DNA from: Rhodanobacter panaciterrae
GTDB taxonomy: Bacteria; Pseudomonadota; Gammaproteobacteria; Xanthomonadales; Rhodanobacteraceae
Assembly (NCBI RefSeq): GCF_014651895.1
Contig: NZ_BMXT01000001.1
Coordinates: 248,001-312,000, forward strand
Reading direction: 5' to 3'
DNA length: 64,000 nt
The notes below the pieces were generated by a model. It saw nothing but the letters and a program-made list of their open reading frames with translations. It was not told the origin of the DNA and ran no database searches. The translations under genes and the position numbers were made by a program. Shown one piece after another: positions 1 through 8,610 of the stretch (the stretch's first letter is position 1; each line of letters begins with the position of its first letter).

Positions 1-497
1 TCACCGGTGCGCCGTTCGACAGCTTTCTCACCCTGCGCGGCCTGCGTACCTTGAGCGTGCGCCTGCGCCAACATCAGGAAAACGCCACGCGCATCGCCGA
101 GCAACTGGATGCCCATGCGGCCGTGCGCAAGGTGTATTACCCGGGCCTGGTCAGCCACGCTGGCCACGCGCTGGCCGCGCGTCAGCAGCAGGGTTTCGGC
201 GCCATGCTCAGCTTCGAGCTGGAAGGCGACGTGACCCAGATCGAGGCCTTCGTCGATGGCCTGCAGTACTTCTCGCTGGCCGAGTCGTTGGGCGGTGTGG
301 AGAGCCTGATCGCACATCCGGCCTCGATGACGCATGCGTCGATGGCACCGGAGGCGCGCAGCACCGCCGGCATCGCCGACAGCCTGCTGCGTCTGTCGGT
401 GGGCATCGAGGATGGCGACGACCTGCTGCGTGATCTCGATGCGGCGCTGCTGCGCGCGGCCACCGTGGAAAAATCCAAACGCCGGGTGATCGCATGA
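1..497 (+). CDS. metB: Cystathionine gamma-synthase / O-succinylhomoserine lyase, C-terminal part
   Basis: This is the 3' end of a PLP-dependent transsulfuration enzyme; the gene begins before the window and the frame starts at base 3. The visible ~164 residues are the C-terminal small domain of the Cys/Met metabolism PLP family. Recognisable blocks are RGLRTL, the VYYPGL segment, GFGAMLSFEL, SLGGVESLIAHPA and LLRLSVGIED, all standard for MetB/MetC/MetZ. The family makes cystathionine from an activated homoserine ester and cysteine. The active-site lysine lies upstream and is not visible, so MetB versus MetZ cannot be settled. The stop overlaps the start of hom by four bases (ATGA), which implies translational coupling in a methionine/threonine operon. 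Confidence 0.88.
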   Translation, partial: TGAPFDSFLTLRGLRTLSVRLRQHQENATRIAEQLDAHAAVRKVYYPGLVSHAGHALAARQQQGFGAMLSFELEGDVTQIEAFVDGLQYFSLAESLGGVESLIAHPASMTHASMAPEARSTAGIADSLLRLSVGIEDGDDLLRDLDAALLRAATVEKSKRRVIA

Positions 498-1606
498 GCG
501 CGGTGCTGGATACTGTGCCTGTAGGAGCGGCTTCAGCCGCGACTGTCTCGCGCACCTTCGCGGCTGAAGCCGCTCCCACCATCGCAGTCGTGCTACTCGG
601 CACCGGCGTGGTCGGTGGCGCGCTGCTGAAGCTGTTCAACACGCCGGCCGCCGCATCGTTGCGGCTGGTCGGTGCCGCCAACTCGCGCCGGCAGCAGACC
701 GATCCCACCAACCTCGCCAGTCGCAGCCTGCGCGAGCAGCTGAACCACCAGGGCGACGCACGCGACAACGCCGGCCTGCTCGCCGCACTGGATGCCAGCG
801 GTGCGGCGATCCGGGTGATCGTCGATGCCACCGCCAGCGCGCCGCTGGCATCGCGCCACGCCGAATGGCTGGCACGCGGCTATCACGTGGTCACCGCGAA
901 CAAGGCGCTGGCGGGTGGCGAACTGCCGGGCTGGCGTGCGTTGCAGGCGGCGCTGGCGAGCGGTGGCCGCTATGGTGATTCGGCCACCGTCGGCGCCGGT
1001 CTGCCGGTGTTGTCCACACTGCGTCGCCTGCGTACCTGCGGCGACAGCCTGCTCACGCTTGAAGGCGTGTTCTCCGGTTCGCTGTCGTGGTTGTTCAACC
1101 AGTACGACGGTAGTCGGCCGTTCTCCGTCTTGCTGCGCGAGGCACGCCAGCTCGGTTACACCGAGCCCGACCCGCGCTCCGACCTGTCCGGCGAGGATGT
1201 GGCGCGCAAGCTGCTGATCATCGCCCGCAACGCAGGCTTCTCGCTCGGCACCGACGAGGTGGATGTGCAGGGCCTGGTGCCTGAGCCGTTGCGCGCGCTG
1301 GATGCGGAGTCTTTCCTCGCGCGGCTGGAGGAACTGGACGCCCCGCTGGCAAAGCTGCATGCCGAGGCGAAATCGCGTGGCTGCGTGTTGCGCTTCCTCG
1401 CCCGGCTCAACCAGCGCGGCCGCGCGCGCGTCGGCCTGGTCGAAGTGCCGCTGACTCATCCGGCTGCGCGTCTATACGGCACCGACAACCAGTTCGCGCT
1501 CACCACCACCCGCTACAACACCCAGCCGCTGGTGATCCAGGGGCCGGGAGCGGGACCGGAAGTGACCGCACAAGCGTTGTTGGGAGACGTGCTGGCGCTG
1601 GGGTGA
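494..1606 (+). CDS. hom: Homoserine dehydrogenase, monofunctional
   Basis: Reduces aspartate semialdehyde to homoserine with NAD(P)H, the common step to threonine and methionine. The Rossmann motif GTGVVG lies near residues 36-41, followed by the NKALAG segment with a catalytic-type Lys, the GAGLPVLSTL block, SGSLSWLFNQYD and LGYTEPDPRSDLSGEDVARKL. At 370 residues it resembles the C-terminal half of ThrA/MetL, with neither an aspartokinase domain nor a C-terminal ACT domain. The start ATG overlaps the metB stop. Residues 10-29 are encoded by a REP-type palindrome lying between the start and the first beta strand, so the native N-terminus has been lengthened by repeat DNA kept in frame. Function is secure; a later internal start cannot be excluded. 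Confidence 0.9.
   Translation: MSAVLDTVPVGAASAATVSRTFAAEAAPTIAVVLLGTGVVGGALLKLFNTPAAASLRLVGAANSRRQQTDPTNLASRSLREQLNHQGDARDNAGLLAALDASGAAIRVIVDATASAPLASRHAEWLARGYHVVTANKALAGGELPGWRALQAALASGGRYGDSATVGAGLPVLSTLRRLRTCGDSLLTLEGVFSGSLSWLFNQYDGSRPFSVLLREARQLGYTEPDPRSDLSGEDVARKLLIIARNAGFSLGTDEVDVQGLVPEPLRALDAESFLARLEELDAPLAKLHAEAKSRGCVLRFLARLNQRGRARVGLVEVPLTHPAARLYGTDNQFALTTTRYNTQPLVIQGPGAGPEVTAQALLGDVLALG
521..580 (+). repeat. REP-type palindrome inside the hom coding sequence
   Basis: Bases 521-542 (GTAGGAGCGGCTTCAGCCGC then GA) and 558-579 form an inverted repeat of 22 bases with one mismatch around a 15-base loop. The arm matches the GTAGGAGCGGCTTCAGCCGCGA-type REP known from Pseudomonas and xanthomonads. 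It is translated in frame as a short Ala/Val/Ser-rich stretch of hom. Confidence 0.85.
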
Positions 1607-1617
1607 GAGCTCCTGCC

Positions 1618-1680
1618 TCCTCCTCCCCTTTGGGGAGAGGATTGTGACCGAAGGAAATCCCCTTGTGGGAAGGTGAGGGG
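1618..1680. repeat. Degenerate copy of the nested-hairpin intergenic repeat
   Basis: Between the convergent hom and CDGSH genes. It holds one CTCCTCCCC-TTT-GGGGAGAGG hairpin, then a copy of the 17-base module GTGACCGAAGGAAATCC (1644-1660) and a GGGAAGGTGAGGGG tail. The other arm seen in full copies is missing. It may act as a bidirectional terminator. Confidence 0.6.
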
Positions 1681-1687
1681 CAGCTAC

Positions 1688-2386
1688 TCATTCGCTGTCG
1701 CTGAATCCCATCGACGCATGCGTGCCATCGCAGAACGGCTTGTTCTGCGATTCGCCGCAGCGGCACAGGGTCACGCGATTGCGCACTTCGTACTCGAAGC
1801 CGTCGGCGCCGATCAACTGCACGCCGCCGCGCAGCCAGATCGGCCCGGAACAATTCTGGGCAGGATCTTCGATCAGAGCGATCGAGGGCTCAAACGCGGG
1901 CTCGATCGCTTTGCCGGTCTCGTTGTCCCAAGCCACCAGTCGTCCCGACGGGCAGTCGCAGGTCTGGCTGACGAAATGCTTGCTGGCGGTGGGGTTGTCC
2001 GTTTCGCTGACGAGGTTCCACACCTTGCCGCGCGGATCGCAGAAGCGCGCGAATGCACACAGGCCTTCGACATCGGTCAACGACATCGTCGGGCCGCGGA
2101 TGACCTGGGCCTGCTCAAGATACGGCTGGCGACTCGCGGTTTCGCTGCCGTCGAATCCCACCTTCGCATGCGTGCCATCGCAGTACGGTTTGTTCGCGCT
2201 GTGGCCGCAGCGACAGAGTGCGTATTCCTCCTGCGCGGGATATTGCTGACCCTTCCGCCACTTCACCGATTCATCGGCTTCGTTCGTGCCGATGGTCTCC
2301 TTTTGCAGCGGGAGTCCGCCAGAGACGAGATAAGGCCCGTTCTTCGAAATCTTGACTCTTGCACCGACCGGCTTCTGCGGATTCAT
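1688..2386 (-). CDS. CDGSH-type iron-sulfur protein with two CDGSH motifs
   Basis: A 232-residue protein with two complete CDGSH iron-sulfur motifs: CRCGHSANKPYCDGTH near residues 58-73 and CRCGESQNKPFCDGTH near the C-terminus. Each has the three Cys and one His that bind a 2Fe-2S cluster in this family. The middle segment contains further Cys (residues around FCDP and TCDCPSG) and resembles the extra Fe-S-associated region of bacterial CDGSH proteins (DUF1271-like; from memory). The start has a good ribosome site, GAGGGA seven bases before ATG. No signal peptide or membrane segment, so it is cytoplasmic. The role is unknown beyond Fe-S or electron-transfer chemistry. It is convergent with hom. 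Confidence 0.85.
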   Translation of the reverse strand: MNPQKPVGARVKISKNGPYLVSGGLPLQKETIGTNEADESVKWRKGQQYPAQEEYALCRCGHSANKPYCDGTHAKVGFDGSETASRQPYLEQAQVIRGPTMSLTDVEGLCAFARFCDPRGKVWNLVSETDNPTASKHFVSQTCDCPSGRLVAWDNETGKAIEPAFEPSIALIEDPAQNCSGPIWLRGGVQLIGADGFEYEVRNRVTLCRCGESQNKPFCDGTHASMGFSDSE

Positions 2387-2484
2387 CTGACATCCCTCGG
2401 TTGATCAACGTGAAGACCACGAAGCAGGGAATCACTGTACATCTTGCGCCGTTGTGGGGCAGCCGGAGGGTGGCATCCAAAATG

Positions 2485-2513
2485 AAAAAGCGCGCGGTGA
2501 TCAGCCGCGCGCT
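2485..2513 (-). terminator. Rho-independent terminator of the APC permease gene
   Basis: A perfect 9-bp stem, AGCGCGCGG/CCGCGCGCT (2489-2497 and 2505-2513), around a 7-base loop. Read on the minus strand it is followed by a run of T, and it lies 26 bases after the permease stop. Confidence 0.85.
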
Positions 2514-2538
2514 CTTGGTTTGACTGGAGGAGCGAAGC

Positions 2539-4203
2539 TCAGTGCCCGGTGATGCGTTCCGCTGTCGCTTCATCCGGCGGTACCAGCGGCGAGGCTGGGT
2601 TGCCCTGCGCTTCCAGCTGCGCCGCTTCCACCGACGGCGTGCGCCAGCCGGATTTCACGCCCCACACGTAGAACACCAATCCGATCACGGCGACCACGGC
2701 CAGATCCATGCCGTAGGACAGATAGCCCTGGCCGCCGAATGTGGTGCTGCCAGCCCACGAGACGAACGCCAGCGTCGGCAGGTAGAACACCAGCCACCAG
2801 GCACCCTTCATCTGCCGCGCAAAGTCGTGCCAACCGGCCTTGGCCTGGTAGTACAGGTACACCGGCAGCGCGACGACCATCAGCAGGATGATCTCGCCGG
2901 TCAGCGGCCACTTGGCCCAGTACAGCAGCTCGGTCGACATGATGAAGGCGATCGCGGCGAGTATCGGCAGGCCACGCAGGCGGAACGGGCGATGTAGTTC
3001 CGGCGCGGTGCGGCGCAAGGTCATCACGCTGACCGGGCCGGTGAGGTAGGAGATGATCGTGGCCACTGAAATCACCGCTGCCAGCGTGCCCCAGCCGCGG
3101 AATTTGAACAGGAACAGAAACGACACGGCCAGGTTCAGCCACATCGCCGGACGCGGCACGCCCCACTTTGAATTCACGCGGCCGAGGATCTTCGGCAAGG
3201 TGCCGTTGCGCTCCATGCCGTAGATCATCCGCGCGGTGGTGGCGGTATAGGTCATGCCGGTGCCGCTGGGGCTGACGAACGCGTCGATGTACAACAGCAT
3301 CGCCAGCCAGTGCAGGTTGACGATGATGGCCAGTTCGGCGAACGGCGAACGGAAGTCGATGCCGTGCCAGCCGGCCTTGGCCAGCAGGTCCGGCGGCACC
3401 GCGCCGATATAGGCGACCTGCAGGATCACGTATACGACAGTGGCCAGCGCGATCGAGCCGAGCACCGCGAACGGAATGCTCCTGCCGGGGTTGCGCGCTT
3501 CGCCGGCAAGATTCACCGGGCTCTGGAAGCCGTTGAAGCTGAACACGATGCCGGCGGTGGCGACCGCCGTGAGGATCGCGGCAAAGTCGGTGGCGTGCTT
3601 GTCGCCGTGGATGCCGACCGAGAAGTTTTCGCTATGGAAGCCGCTGGCGATCAGGGCGATGCCGGTGGCGGCCGGTACTACCAGCTTGAACACGGTGATC
3701 GCGGTGTTGGAGCGGGCGAACAGCTTCACGCTCCAGAAGTTGAACAGGAAGTACACGATCACCAGCACCGCGGAGATCATCAGGCCGATCTCGCTCAGCT
3801 CGCCGTGGCCGTCGGGCATGTGCACGTACAGATCGTGCGCCCACTGCCATGGCCACGAGGCCATGTACTGCACCGAAGCCTCGGCCTCGACCGGGATCAC
3901 CGAGACGATCGCGATCCAGTTCGCCCAGGCGCCGATGAAGCCGACCAGCGAGCCGTGCGAATAATGGCTGTAGCGCACCATGCCGCCGGATTCGGGAAAC
4001 ATCGCGCCCAGTTCGGCGTAGGTCAGTGCGATCGTCATGATGATCGCCGCGCCCAGCACCCACGCCCATACCGCGCCGGGACCGGCCAGGCCGGCCGCCT
4101 TCCATGCGCCGAACAACCAGCCGGAGCCGATGATCGAGCCCAGGCCGGTAAGCATCAGGGCGAATGGGCCGACGTCGCGGCGTAGCGGGCTGGATGAGGA
4201 CAT
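2539..4203 (-). CDS. APC-family amino acid permease
   Basis: A polytopic inner-membrane transporter of the amino acid-polyamine-organocation superfamily, 554 residues. The first membrane helix carries the family signature [13 protein letters not shown] (about residues 21-33), followed by roughly a dozen hydrophobic segments. I chose ATG at 4203 over the upstream start at 4236 because AGGAG sits seven bases before it and the longer form adds only a Gly/Ala-rich stretch. The substrate cannot be read from sequence; the relatives I recall are aspartate:proton symporter-like (YveA type). It stands upstream of its own terminator. The next gene upstream on the same strand is serine dehydratase, 103 bases away, which weakly suggests an amino acid uptake and catabolism link. 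Confidence 0.85.
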   Translation of the reverse strand: MSSSSPLRRDVGPFALMLTGLGSIIGSGWLFGAWKAAGLAGPGAVWAWVLGAAIIMTIALTYAELGAMFPESGGMVRYSHYSHGSLVGFIGAWANWIAIVSVIPVEAEASVQYMASWPWQWAHDLYVHMPDGHGELSEIGLMISAVLVIVYFLFNFWSVKLFARSNTAITVFKLVVPAATGIALIASGFHSENFSVGIHGDKHATDFAAILTAVATAGIVFSFNGFQSPVNLAGEARNPGRSIPFAVLGSIALATVVYVILQVAYIGAVPPDLLAKAGWHGIDFRSPFAELAIIVNLHWLAMLLYIDAFVSPSGTGMTYTATTARMIYGMERNGTLPKILGRVNSKWGVPRPAMWLNLAVSFLFLFKFRGWGTLAAVISVATIISYLTGPVSVMTLRRTAPELHRPFRLRGLPILAAIAFIMSTELLYWAKWPLTGEIILLMVVALPVYLYYQAKAGWHDFARQMKGAWWLVFYLPTLAFVSWAGSTTFGGQGYLSYGMDLAVVAVIGLVFYVWGVKSGWRTPSVEAAQLEAQGNPASPLVPPDEATAERITGH

Positions 4204-4306
4204 GCGAACTCCTGCGCGGGCGCCGGCAGCGCCCAAAGAAACCGATGGTTGCAGACTGGGCCGGGCGTGTCACCCGGCAAAGGTCAGGGGCGCTTTGAAC
4301 TGGCTC

Positions 4307-5689
4307 TTAGCACTCGATCACGTTGACCGCGAGGCCGCCGCGCGACGTTTCCTTGTATTTGTCCTTCATGTCGCGGCCGGTGTCGCGCATGGTCTTGATC
4401 ACCTTGTCCAGCGAGACGCGGTGTTTGCCGTCGCTCTTCAGCGCCATGCGGCTGGCGTTGATCGCCTTGACCGAACCCATCGCATTGCGCTCGATGCAGG
4501 GGATCTGCACTAGGCCGCCGATCGGATCGCAGGTGAGGCCGAGGTTGTGTTCCATGCCGATCTCGGCGGCGTTCTCGACCTGCAGCACGTTGCCGCCGAG
4601 CGCGGCGGTGAGGCCGCCGGCGGCCATCGAGCAGGCCACGCCGACTTCACCCTGACAGCCGACTTCGGCTCCAGAGATCGAGGCGTTTTCCTTGTACAGG
4701 ATGCCGATTGCGGCGGCGGTGAGCAGGTACTCGACGATGCCGTCGTCGTCCGCCTTCGGGCAGAAACGCAGGTAGTAGTGGCCGACCGCCGGCACGATGC
4801 CGGCCGCGCCGTTGGTCGGCGCGGTGACCACGCGGCCGCCGGCGGCGTTCTCTTCGTTGACGGCGAGTGCGTACAGGTTCACCCAGTCGAGGATGGTCAG
4901 CGGATCGCGCAGGGCGGCTTCTGGCGCGTTGCGCAATTCTTCGGCCATCGCGGGTGCCCGACGATGCACCTTCAAGCCGCCGGGCAGCACGCCGGGCGAG
5001 CGCAGGCCACGATTGACGCAATCCTGCATCGCCTTCCAGATCGTCAGCAGGCCGGCGCGGGTTTCCGCCTCGGGGCGCCACACGGTTTCGTTCGCCATCA
5101 TCAGCTGCGCGATGGTCAGGCCGTGCTGCTTGCACAGCGCCAGCATCTCGTCGCCACTGGAAAACGGGTAGGGCTGCTCGGTGGTGTCGGCGACGATGCG
5201 GTCTTCCGCCGCCTCGTCGGTATTGACCACGAAGCCGCCGCCGACCGAATAGTAGTCACGCGTGGCCAGTTCGTTGCCATCGACGTCGTACGCACTGAAA
5301 CGCATGCCGTTGGTATGGAACGGCAGTTTCTGGCGCTTGTTGAAAACGAGGTCGCGTTTTTCCTCGAACTCGATCTCGTGCTTGCCCAGCACACGCAGGC
5401 GCTGGGTCTTGCGAATGCGTTCGAGCGTGGCGGGGATCTGGTCGGGATCGACGGTGTCCGGGTGCTGGCCTTCCAGTCCCAGCAGCACGGCCTTGTCGGT
5501 ACCGTGGCCGCGGCCGGTCATCGCCAGCGAGCCGTACAGTTCGGCGCGCACGCGGGTCACCCGATCGAGCACGCCTTTCTCTTCCAGCCAGCGTTCGGCG
5601 AAACGTGCCGCCGCGCGCATCGGTCCGACCGTGTGCGAGGAGGATGGGCCAATGCCGATCTTGAACAGGTCGAATACGCTGACGGCCAT
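4307..5689 (-). CDS. sdaA: L-serine dehydratase, iron-sulfur type
   Basis: Deaminates L-serine to pyruvate and ammonia with a 4Fe-4S cluster. At 460 residues it has the single-chain SdaA/SdaB architecture: N-terminal beta domain starting [24 protein letters not shown], then the alpha domain with [16 protein letters not shown] and [18 protein letters not shown]. The cysteines in those two blocks are the expected cluster ligands. The C-terminus ends in Cys (VIEC), which in this enzyme class occupies the cluster as a tail-in-mouth ligand (family knowledge). The start codon has no clear Shine-Dalgarno. It provides a serine catabolic route opposite glyA elsewhere in the window. Confidence 0.93.
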   Translation of the reverse strand: MAVSVFDLFKIGIGPSSSHTVGPMRAAARFAERWLEEKGVLDRVTRVRAELYGSLAMTGRGHGTDKAVLLGLEGQHPDTVDPDQIPATLERIRKTQRLRVLGKHEIEFEEKRDLVFNKRQKLPFHTNGMRFSAYDVDGNELATRDYYSVGGGFVVNTDEAAEDRIVADTTEQPYPFSSGDEMLALCKQHGLTIAQLMMANETVWRPEAETRAGLLTIWKAMQDCVNRGLRSPGVLPGGLKVHRRAPAMAEELRNAPEAALRDPLTILDWVNLYALAVNEENAAGGRVVTAPTNGAAGIVPAVGHYYLRFCPKADDDGIVEYLLTAAAIGILYKENASISGAEVGCQGEVGVACSMAAGGLTAALGGNVLQVENAAEIGMEHNLGLTCDPIGGLVQIPCIERNAMGSVKAINASRMALKSDGKHRVSLDKVIKTMRDTGRDMKDKYKETSRGGLAVNVIEC

Positions 5690-5765
5690 AAGGTGCTGCT
5701 GGGTGGGGAAGAGAACCGGTTATTCTACGCGGCGTCCCCGTATTTGGCAGTCCATTCGCAAGCGC

Positions 5766-5996
5766 ATGTCCGACCTGATCCTGTACCAGCGCGATTATTG
5801 TCACCTGTGCGACCTGGCGCTCGCCGTGATGGCCGAGGCACGTGCACCGGATTTCGATAGCGTGTGGGTCGACGACAGCGATGCGCTGGAACAGCTTTAC
5901 GGCACGCGTCTTCCGGTGTTGCGCGATGGGCGGGACGGACGTGAGCTGGACTGGCCGTTCGATGCGACAGCGGTGCGCGCGTTTCTGTCGAAGTGA
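5766..5996 (+). CDS. Glutaredoxin-like protein (DUF836 family)
   Basis: A 76-residue thioredoxin-fold protein. The CHLC redox motif lies at residues 12-15 after the first strand (LILYQRDYCHLC), and the cis-proline loop is TRLPVLRD. This pattern fits the small glutaredoxin-like DUF836 family. The ATG at 5766 puts the motif at the standard distance from the N-terminus. The gene is divergent from sdaA, with starts 76 bases apart. Cytoplasmic; partner unknown. Confidence 0.75.
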   Translation: MSDLILYQRDYCHLCDLALAVMAEARAPDFDSVWVDDSDALEQLYGTRLPVLRDGRDGRELDWPFDATAVRAFLSK

Positions 5997-6103
5997 GCTC
6001 CCTCCCCTGCTTGCAGGGGAGGGCTGGGGAGGGGTTCGCTTTTGATCTAAAGTCAAAAGCCTTACCCCCTCCTAACCTCCCCCTGCAAAGCAGGGGGAGG
6101 AAC
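5997..6103. repeat. Nested-hairpin intergenic repeat, full copy
   Basis: Left arm hairpin CCCTCCCCTGC-tt-GCAGGGGAGGG, centre GCTTTTGA-loop-TCAAAAGC, right arm hairpin CCTCCCCCTGC-aaa-GCAGGGGGAGG. The two arms are also inversely related to each other. It fills the gap between convergent genes and may serve as a terminator. Confidence 0.8.
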
Positions 6104-6109
6104 ATGGAG

Positions 6110-7471
6110 TTACGCGCGCTGCGACTTCAACCGCTTGAGGATTTCCTCGCGCGCCTCGCGCAGGATCGAATCGCGGTCGAGGCTGGCGACGATCTCGGCG
6201 ACCGCGCGCTTGGCGCCGGCTTCGCCCCAGGACTTGCCGGCGACCAGATAGCGCTCGGCAGCGCGGCCGATCAGCACGGTGGCGTACCAGCCAAGCGCGC
6301 CTTGCGCGGCGGCGGTGACCACCACCGACAGGCCGGCACTCACACCTTTCAGCGCGGAGGCGACCAGTTGCATGCCCCAGATCGCGCCCATCAAGGCGGC
6401 GAGTTGTGCGGAGATCACCGCGACTAGCCGGCCGGATTCGGCGCGGGTCAGCGGCAAGCCGTAGACGCGCGACAGCTGCACCACCATCGCCGCATCCAGC
6501 CCGGCTGCAGCGAGCAGATCGGCGACGGGAATCGGATTCAGCGCGACGGCCACGCCCTTGGCGATGCAGTAGTTGTGGATCAGCTTCGCCGCGACCGCCT
6601 GCCGTGTCTGCGCGATGCGTGCACTGACCTGATCGGTGAGCCGACCGGCGTACAGCCCAGCGTTGATCGCCGACAGCGTCTTGCCTTCGCGCGCGGCAAT
6701 TGCCAGCAATCGCTCGCGCAGCGCGGCGACATCCGGCGGGCGCGTCTGCTCGTGCGACTGTTCGTGCCCGCGCGCATCGATTTCGACCACGCGCAGCGCA
6801 GCCGGGTGCGCGGCCACGGCGAGCACGTCTTCCGCGCGTACCAGTCCAGTCACGCGCAGGCGCAGATGCGTCAGCAGATCGGCCAGTTCATCGGCGCCGT
6901 AGCGATCGGCCTTGTTCAACGCCAGCAGCAGCGGGCGCTGGGTGGCGGCGAGCGTCTTCAGCGCATCGAGTTCCTCGCGGGTGAGGTCGCCGTCGCCGAC
7001 GAAGATCACCAGGTCGCTGACTTCGGCCACTTCGAACGCGAGCCGCTCGCGTGCCTCGCCATCCAATTCGTTGATGCCGGGTGTGTCGATCAGCACCAGG
7101 CCGCCGTGCTTCGCTTCATCGAGCATCGCGTGTTCGGCATCGATGGTGGTGCCGTGCAGGACGCCGACGCTGAAGGCCTCGCGCCCGAGCAGCGCATTGC
7201 CCAGTGCCGACTTGCCGGTGGAGACGCGGCCGAACACGGCGACGTGCAGCTCGCCGCGTTCGAGCTTGTGCAGCATGCTCTCGATGCGGCCGAAATCGGT
7301 GGCCAGTTCGCTGCGCACCGAGGCCGGGATGGTCGGGTCATCGAGCAGGTTGCGCAGGCTGTCGGCTACCCGCGTCGAGTCGCTGGCCTGGCGTCGCGGC
7401 GCCGGTGAGGCAACGGTGCGGGCTGGCGTGATCCAGTCGTACAGGCGTCGCCACAGCTGATCGCTCGCCAT
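6110..7471 (-). CDS. Dynamin-like GTPase with membrane-associated C-terminal domain (DUF697 type)
   Basis: A 453-residue GTP-binding protein. The G1 P-loop GRVSTGKSA is at residues 81-89, the switch-II DTPG at 129-132 and the G4 NKAD at 186-189, followed by an Ala-rich helical C-terminal half with hydrophobic stretches typical of the YcjX/DUF697-associated GTPases. It likely acts at the inner membrane in envelope stress or membrane remodelling; that is inference. Its start lies 12 bases after the stop of the YceI gene, so it is probably the last gene of the yceI-b561-yceI operon. The start codon lacks an obvious Shine-Dalgarno. The substrate or partner is unknown. Confidence 0.75.
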   Translation of the reverse strand: MASDQLWRRLYDWITPARTVASPAPRRQASDSTRVADSLRNLLDDPTIPASVRSELATDFGRIESMLHKLERGELHVAVFGRVSTGKSALGNALLGREAFSVGVLHGTTIDAEHAMLDEAKHGGLVLIDTPGINELDGEARERLAFEVAEVSDLVIFVGDGDLTREELDALKTLAATQRPLLLALNKADRYGADELADLLTHLRLRVTGLVRAEDVLAVAAHPAALRVVEIDARGHEQSHEQTRPPDVAALRERLLAIAAREGKTLSAINAGLYAGRLTDQVSARIAQTRQAVAAKLIHNYCIAKGVAVALNPIPVADLLAAAGLDAAMVVQLSRVYGLPLTRAESGRLVAVISAQLAALMGAIWGMQLVASALKGVSAGLSVVVTAAAQGALGWYATVLIGRAAERYLVAGKSWGEAGAKRAVAEIVASLDRDSILREAREEILKRLKSQRA

Positions 7472-7483
7472 CGTGATGCAGGA

Positions 7484-8032
7484 TTACTTCGGCGCGAGCT
7501 GCAGGTGGGCGATGACTTTGACATCCGCACCGATCACGGAGGTGTCGGCGTAATCGCCGGTGCCCACACCGAAATCGAGCCGCTTCAGTACGCCGGCCAC
7601 ATCCAGTGTGGCCGCGCCGCCTTGCGACTTGAACAACACGGTGAGGCTCAGCGGCCGGGTGACGCCATGCAGGGTCAGCTGGCCGTCGGCGATCACCTGC
7701 GCGCCATCCTGGTGGAAGCCGGTGGTCACGAAGTGGGCCGTGGGGAATTTCGCCACGTTGAAGAAATCCACGCCGGGCAGCGCGCTGTCCTGGTCGTGGT
7801 CGCCGGTTTTGGCACTGGCCAGCGTCACGTTCACGTCGAACTTCGAGTTGGCGAGGCTGGCCGGGTCGTAGCTTATCGCCGCCGTCCACTGGCCGAAGCT
7901 GCCATTGAACGCAGCGCCCTGGTAAGTACCGGTGAAACCGAGTCGGCTCAGTTCGGGACGCACCGTGTAATCAGCGGCCGCGGCAGCGCACGGCAGCGCG
8001 AGTGAAAACAGCAGGATGGCGAGTCGTTTCAT
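7484..8032 (-). CDS. YceI-family periplasmic protein
   Basis: A 182-residue secreted protein with a signal peptide (MKRLAILLFSLALPCAAAAA) followed by YTVRPELSRLGFTGTYQG, the opening strand of the YceI lipocalin-like barrel. The family binds long polyprenoid chains such as ubiquinone in the hydrophobic barrel. Internal landmarks are FDVNVTLASAKTGDHDQD, HFVTTGFHQDG and GQLTLHGVTRPLSL. The start overlaps the b561 stop by four bases (ATGA). This is the second YceI copy in the operon and differs well in sequence from the first. Confidence 0.88.
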   Translation of the reverse strand: MKRLAILLFSLALPCAAAAADYTVRPELSRLGFTGTYQGAAFNGSFGQWTAAISYDPASLANSKFDVNVTLASAKTGDHDQDSALPGVDFFNVAKFPTAHFVTTGFHQDGAQVIADGQLTLHGVTRPLSLTVLFKSQGGAATLDVAGVLKRLDFGVGTGDYADTSVIGADVKVIAHLQLAPK

Positions 8033-8610
8033 GGGGAGTCTCCTGTGGAGGTCGAGCCGTTGCGCAAGCGGCCAAAGGGAAGCATCCGTCGCAACACGTT
8101 GTCGTTGTCGAACACGTGGTGCTTCAGCGCGGCACCCACGTGCGCCACCAGCACCAGGATCAGTAACCAGAACAGATACTCGTGCACGGCATGCGAGAAA
8201 CCGCGCATGTCGTCATTTTTCGCCACCAACGCCGGCAGGTTGAACAGTTTGAACCACTGCAGTGGTTTTCCGGTGACGGAATTGAACCACCAGCCGCTGA
8301 GCGGCAGCGCCACGATCAGCACATACATTACGCCGTGTACGGCGCGCGCGCCCAGCTGTTGCCAGCGCGGCGCCGGTTCCTCGCGCGGATGGCCGTCACC
8401 CCAGCGCCACAGTACGCGCAGCAGCACTAGCGCGAGCACGGTCAGGCCGATCGACTTGTGCAGGGCCAGCCAGTTGATCTTCTGCATCGGCGAATGCGCC
8501 AGGTCCATCAGCAGGCCGAATATGCCGTTGCCCAGGATGGCCAGCGCGATGGTCCAGTGGAAGAATTTGGCGACCGATCCCCATTGGCGATCGTTGCTGC
8601 GCAGACTCAT
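8029..8610 (-). CDS. Cytochrome b561 family protein
   Basis: A 193-residue inner-membrane di-heme cytochrome with four hydrophobic segments and candidate heme histidines in KFFHWTIA, LALHKSIG, ARAVHGVMY, HAVHEYLFW and LVAHVGAA. The chosen ATG at 8610 has AAGGAG six bases upstream; a longer reading frame has no support. It overlaps both flanking yceI genes by four bases (ATGA on each side). The pairing of b561 with YceI matches yceJ-yceI of E. coli and suggests a quinol-linked electron transfer or quinone-binding pair at the membrane. Confidence 0.9.
   Translation of the reverse strand: MSLRSNDRQWGSVAKFFHWTIALAILGNGIFGLLMDLAHSPMQKINWLALHKSIGLTVLALVLLRVLWRWGDGHPREEPAPRWQQLGARAVHGVMYVLIVALPLSGWWFNSVTGKPLQWFKLFNLPALVAKNDDMRGFSHAVHEYLFWLLILVLVAHVGAALKHHVFDNDNVLRRMLPFGRLRNGSTSTGDSP

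Noticed and set aside
4547..5860. 437-residue plus-strand frame
   Set aside because: Antisense to sdaA, whose motifs are unambiguous.
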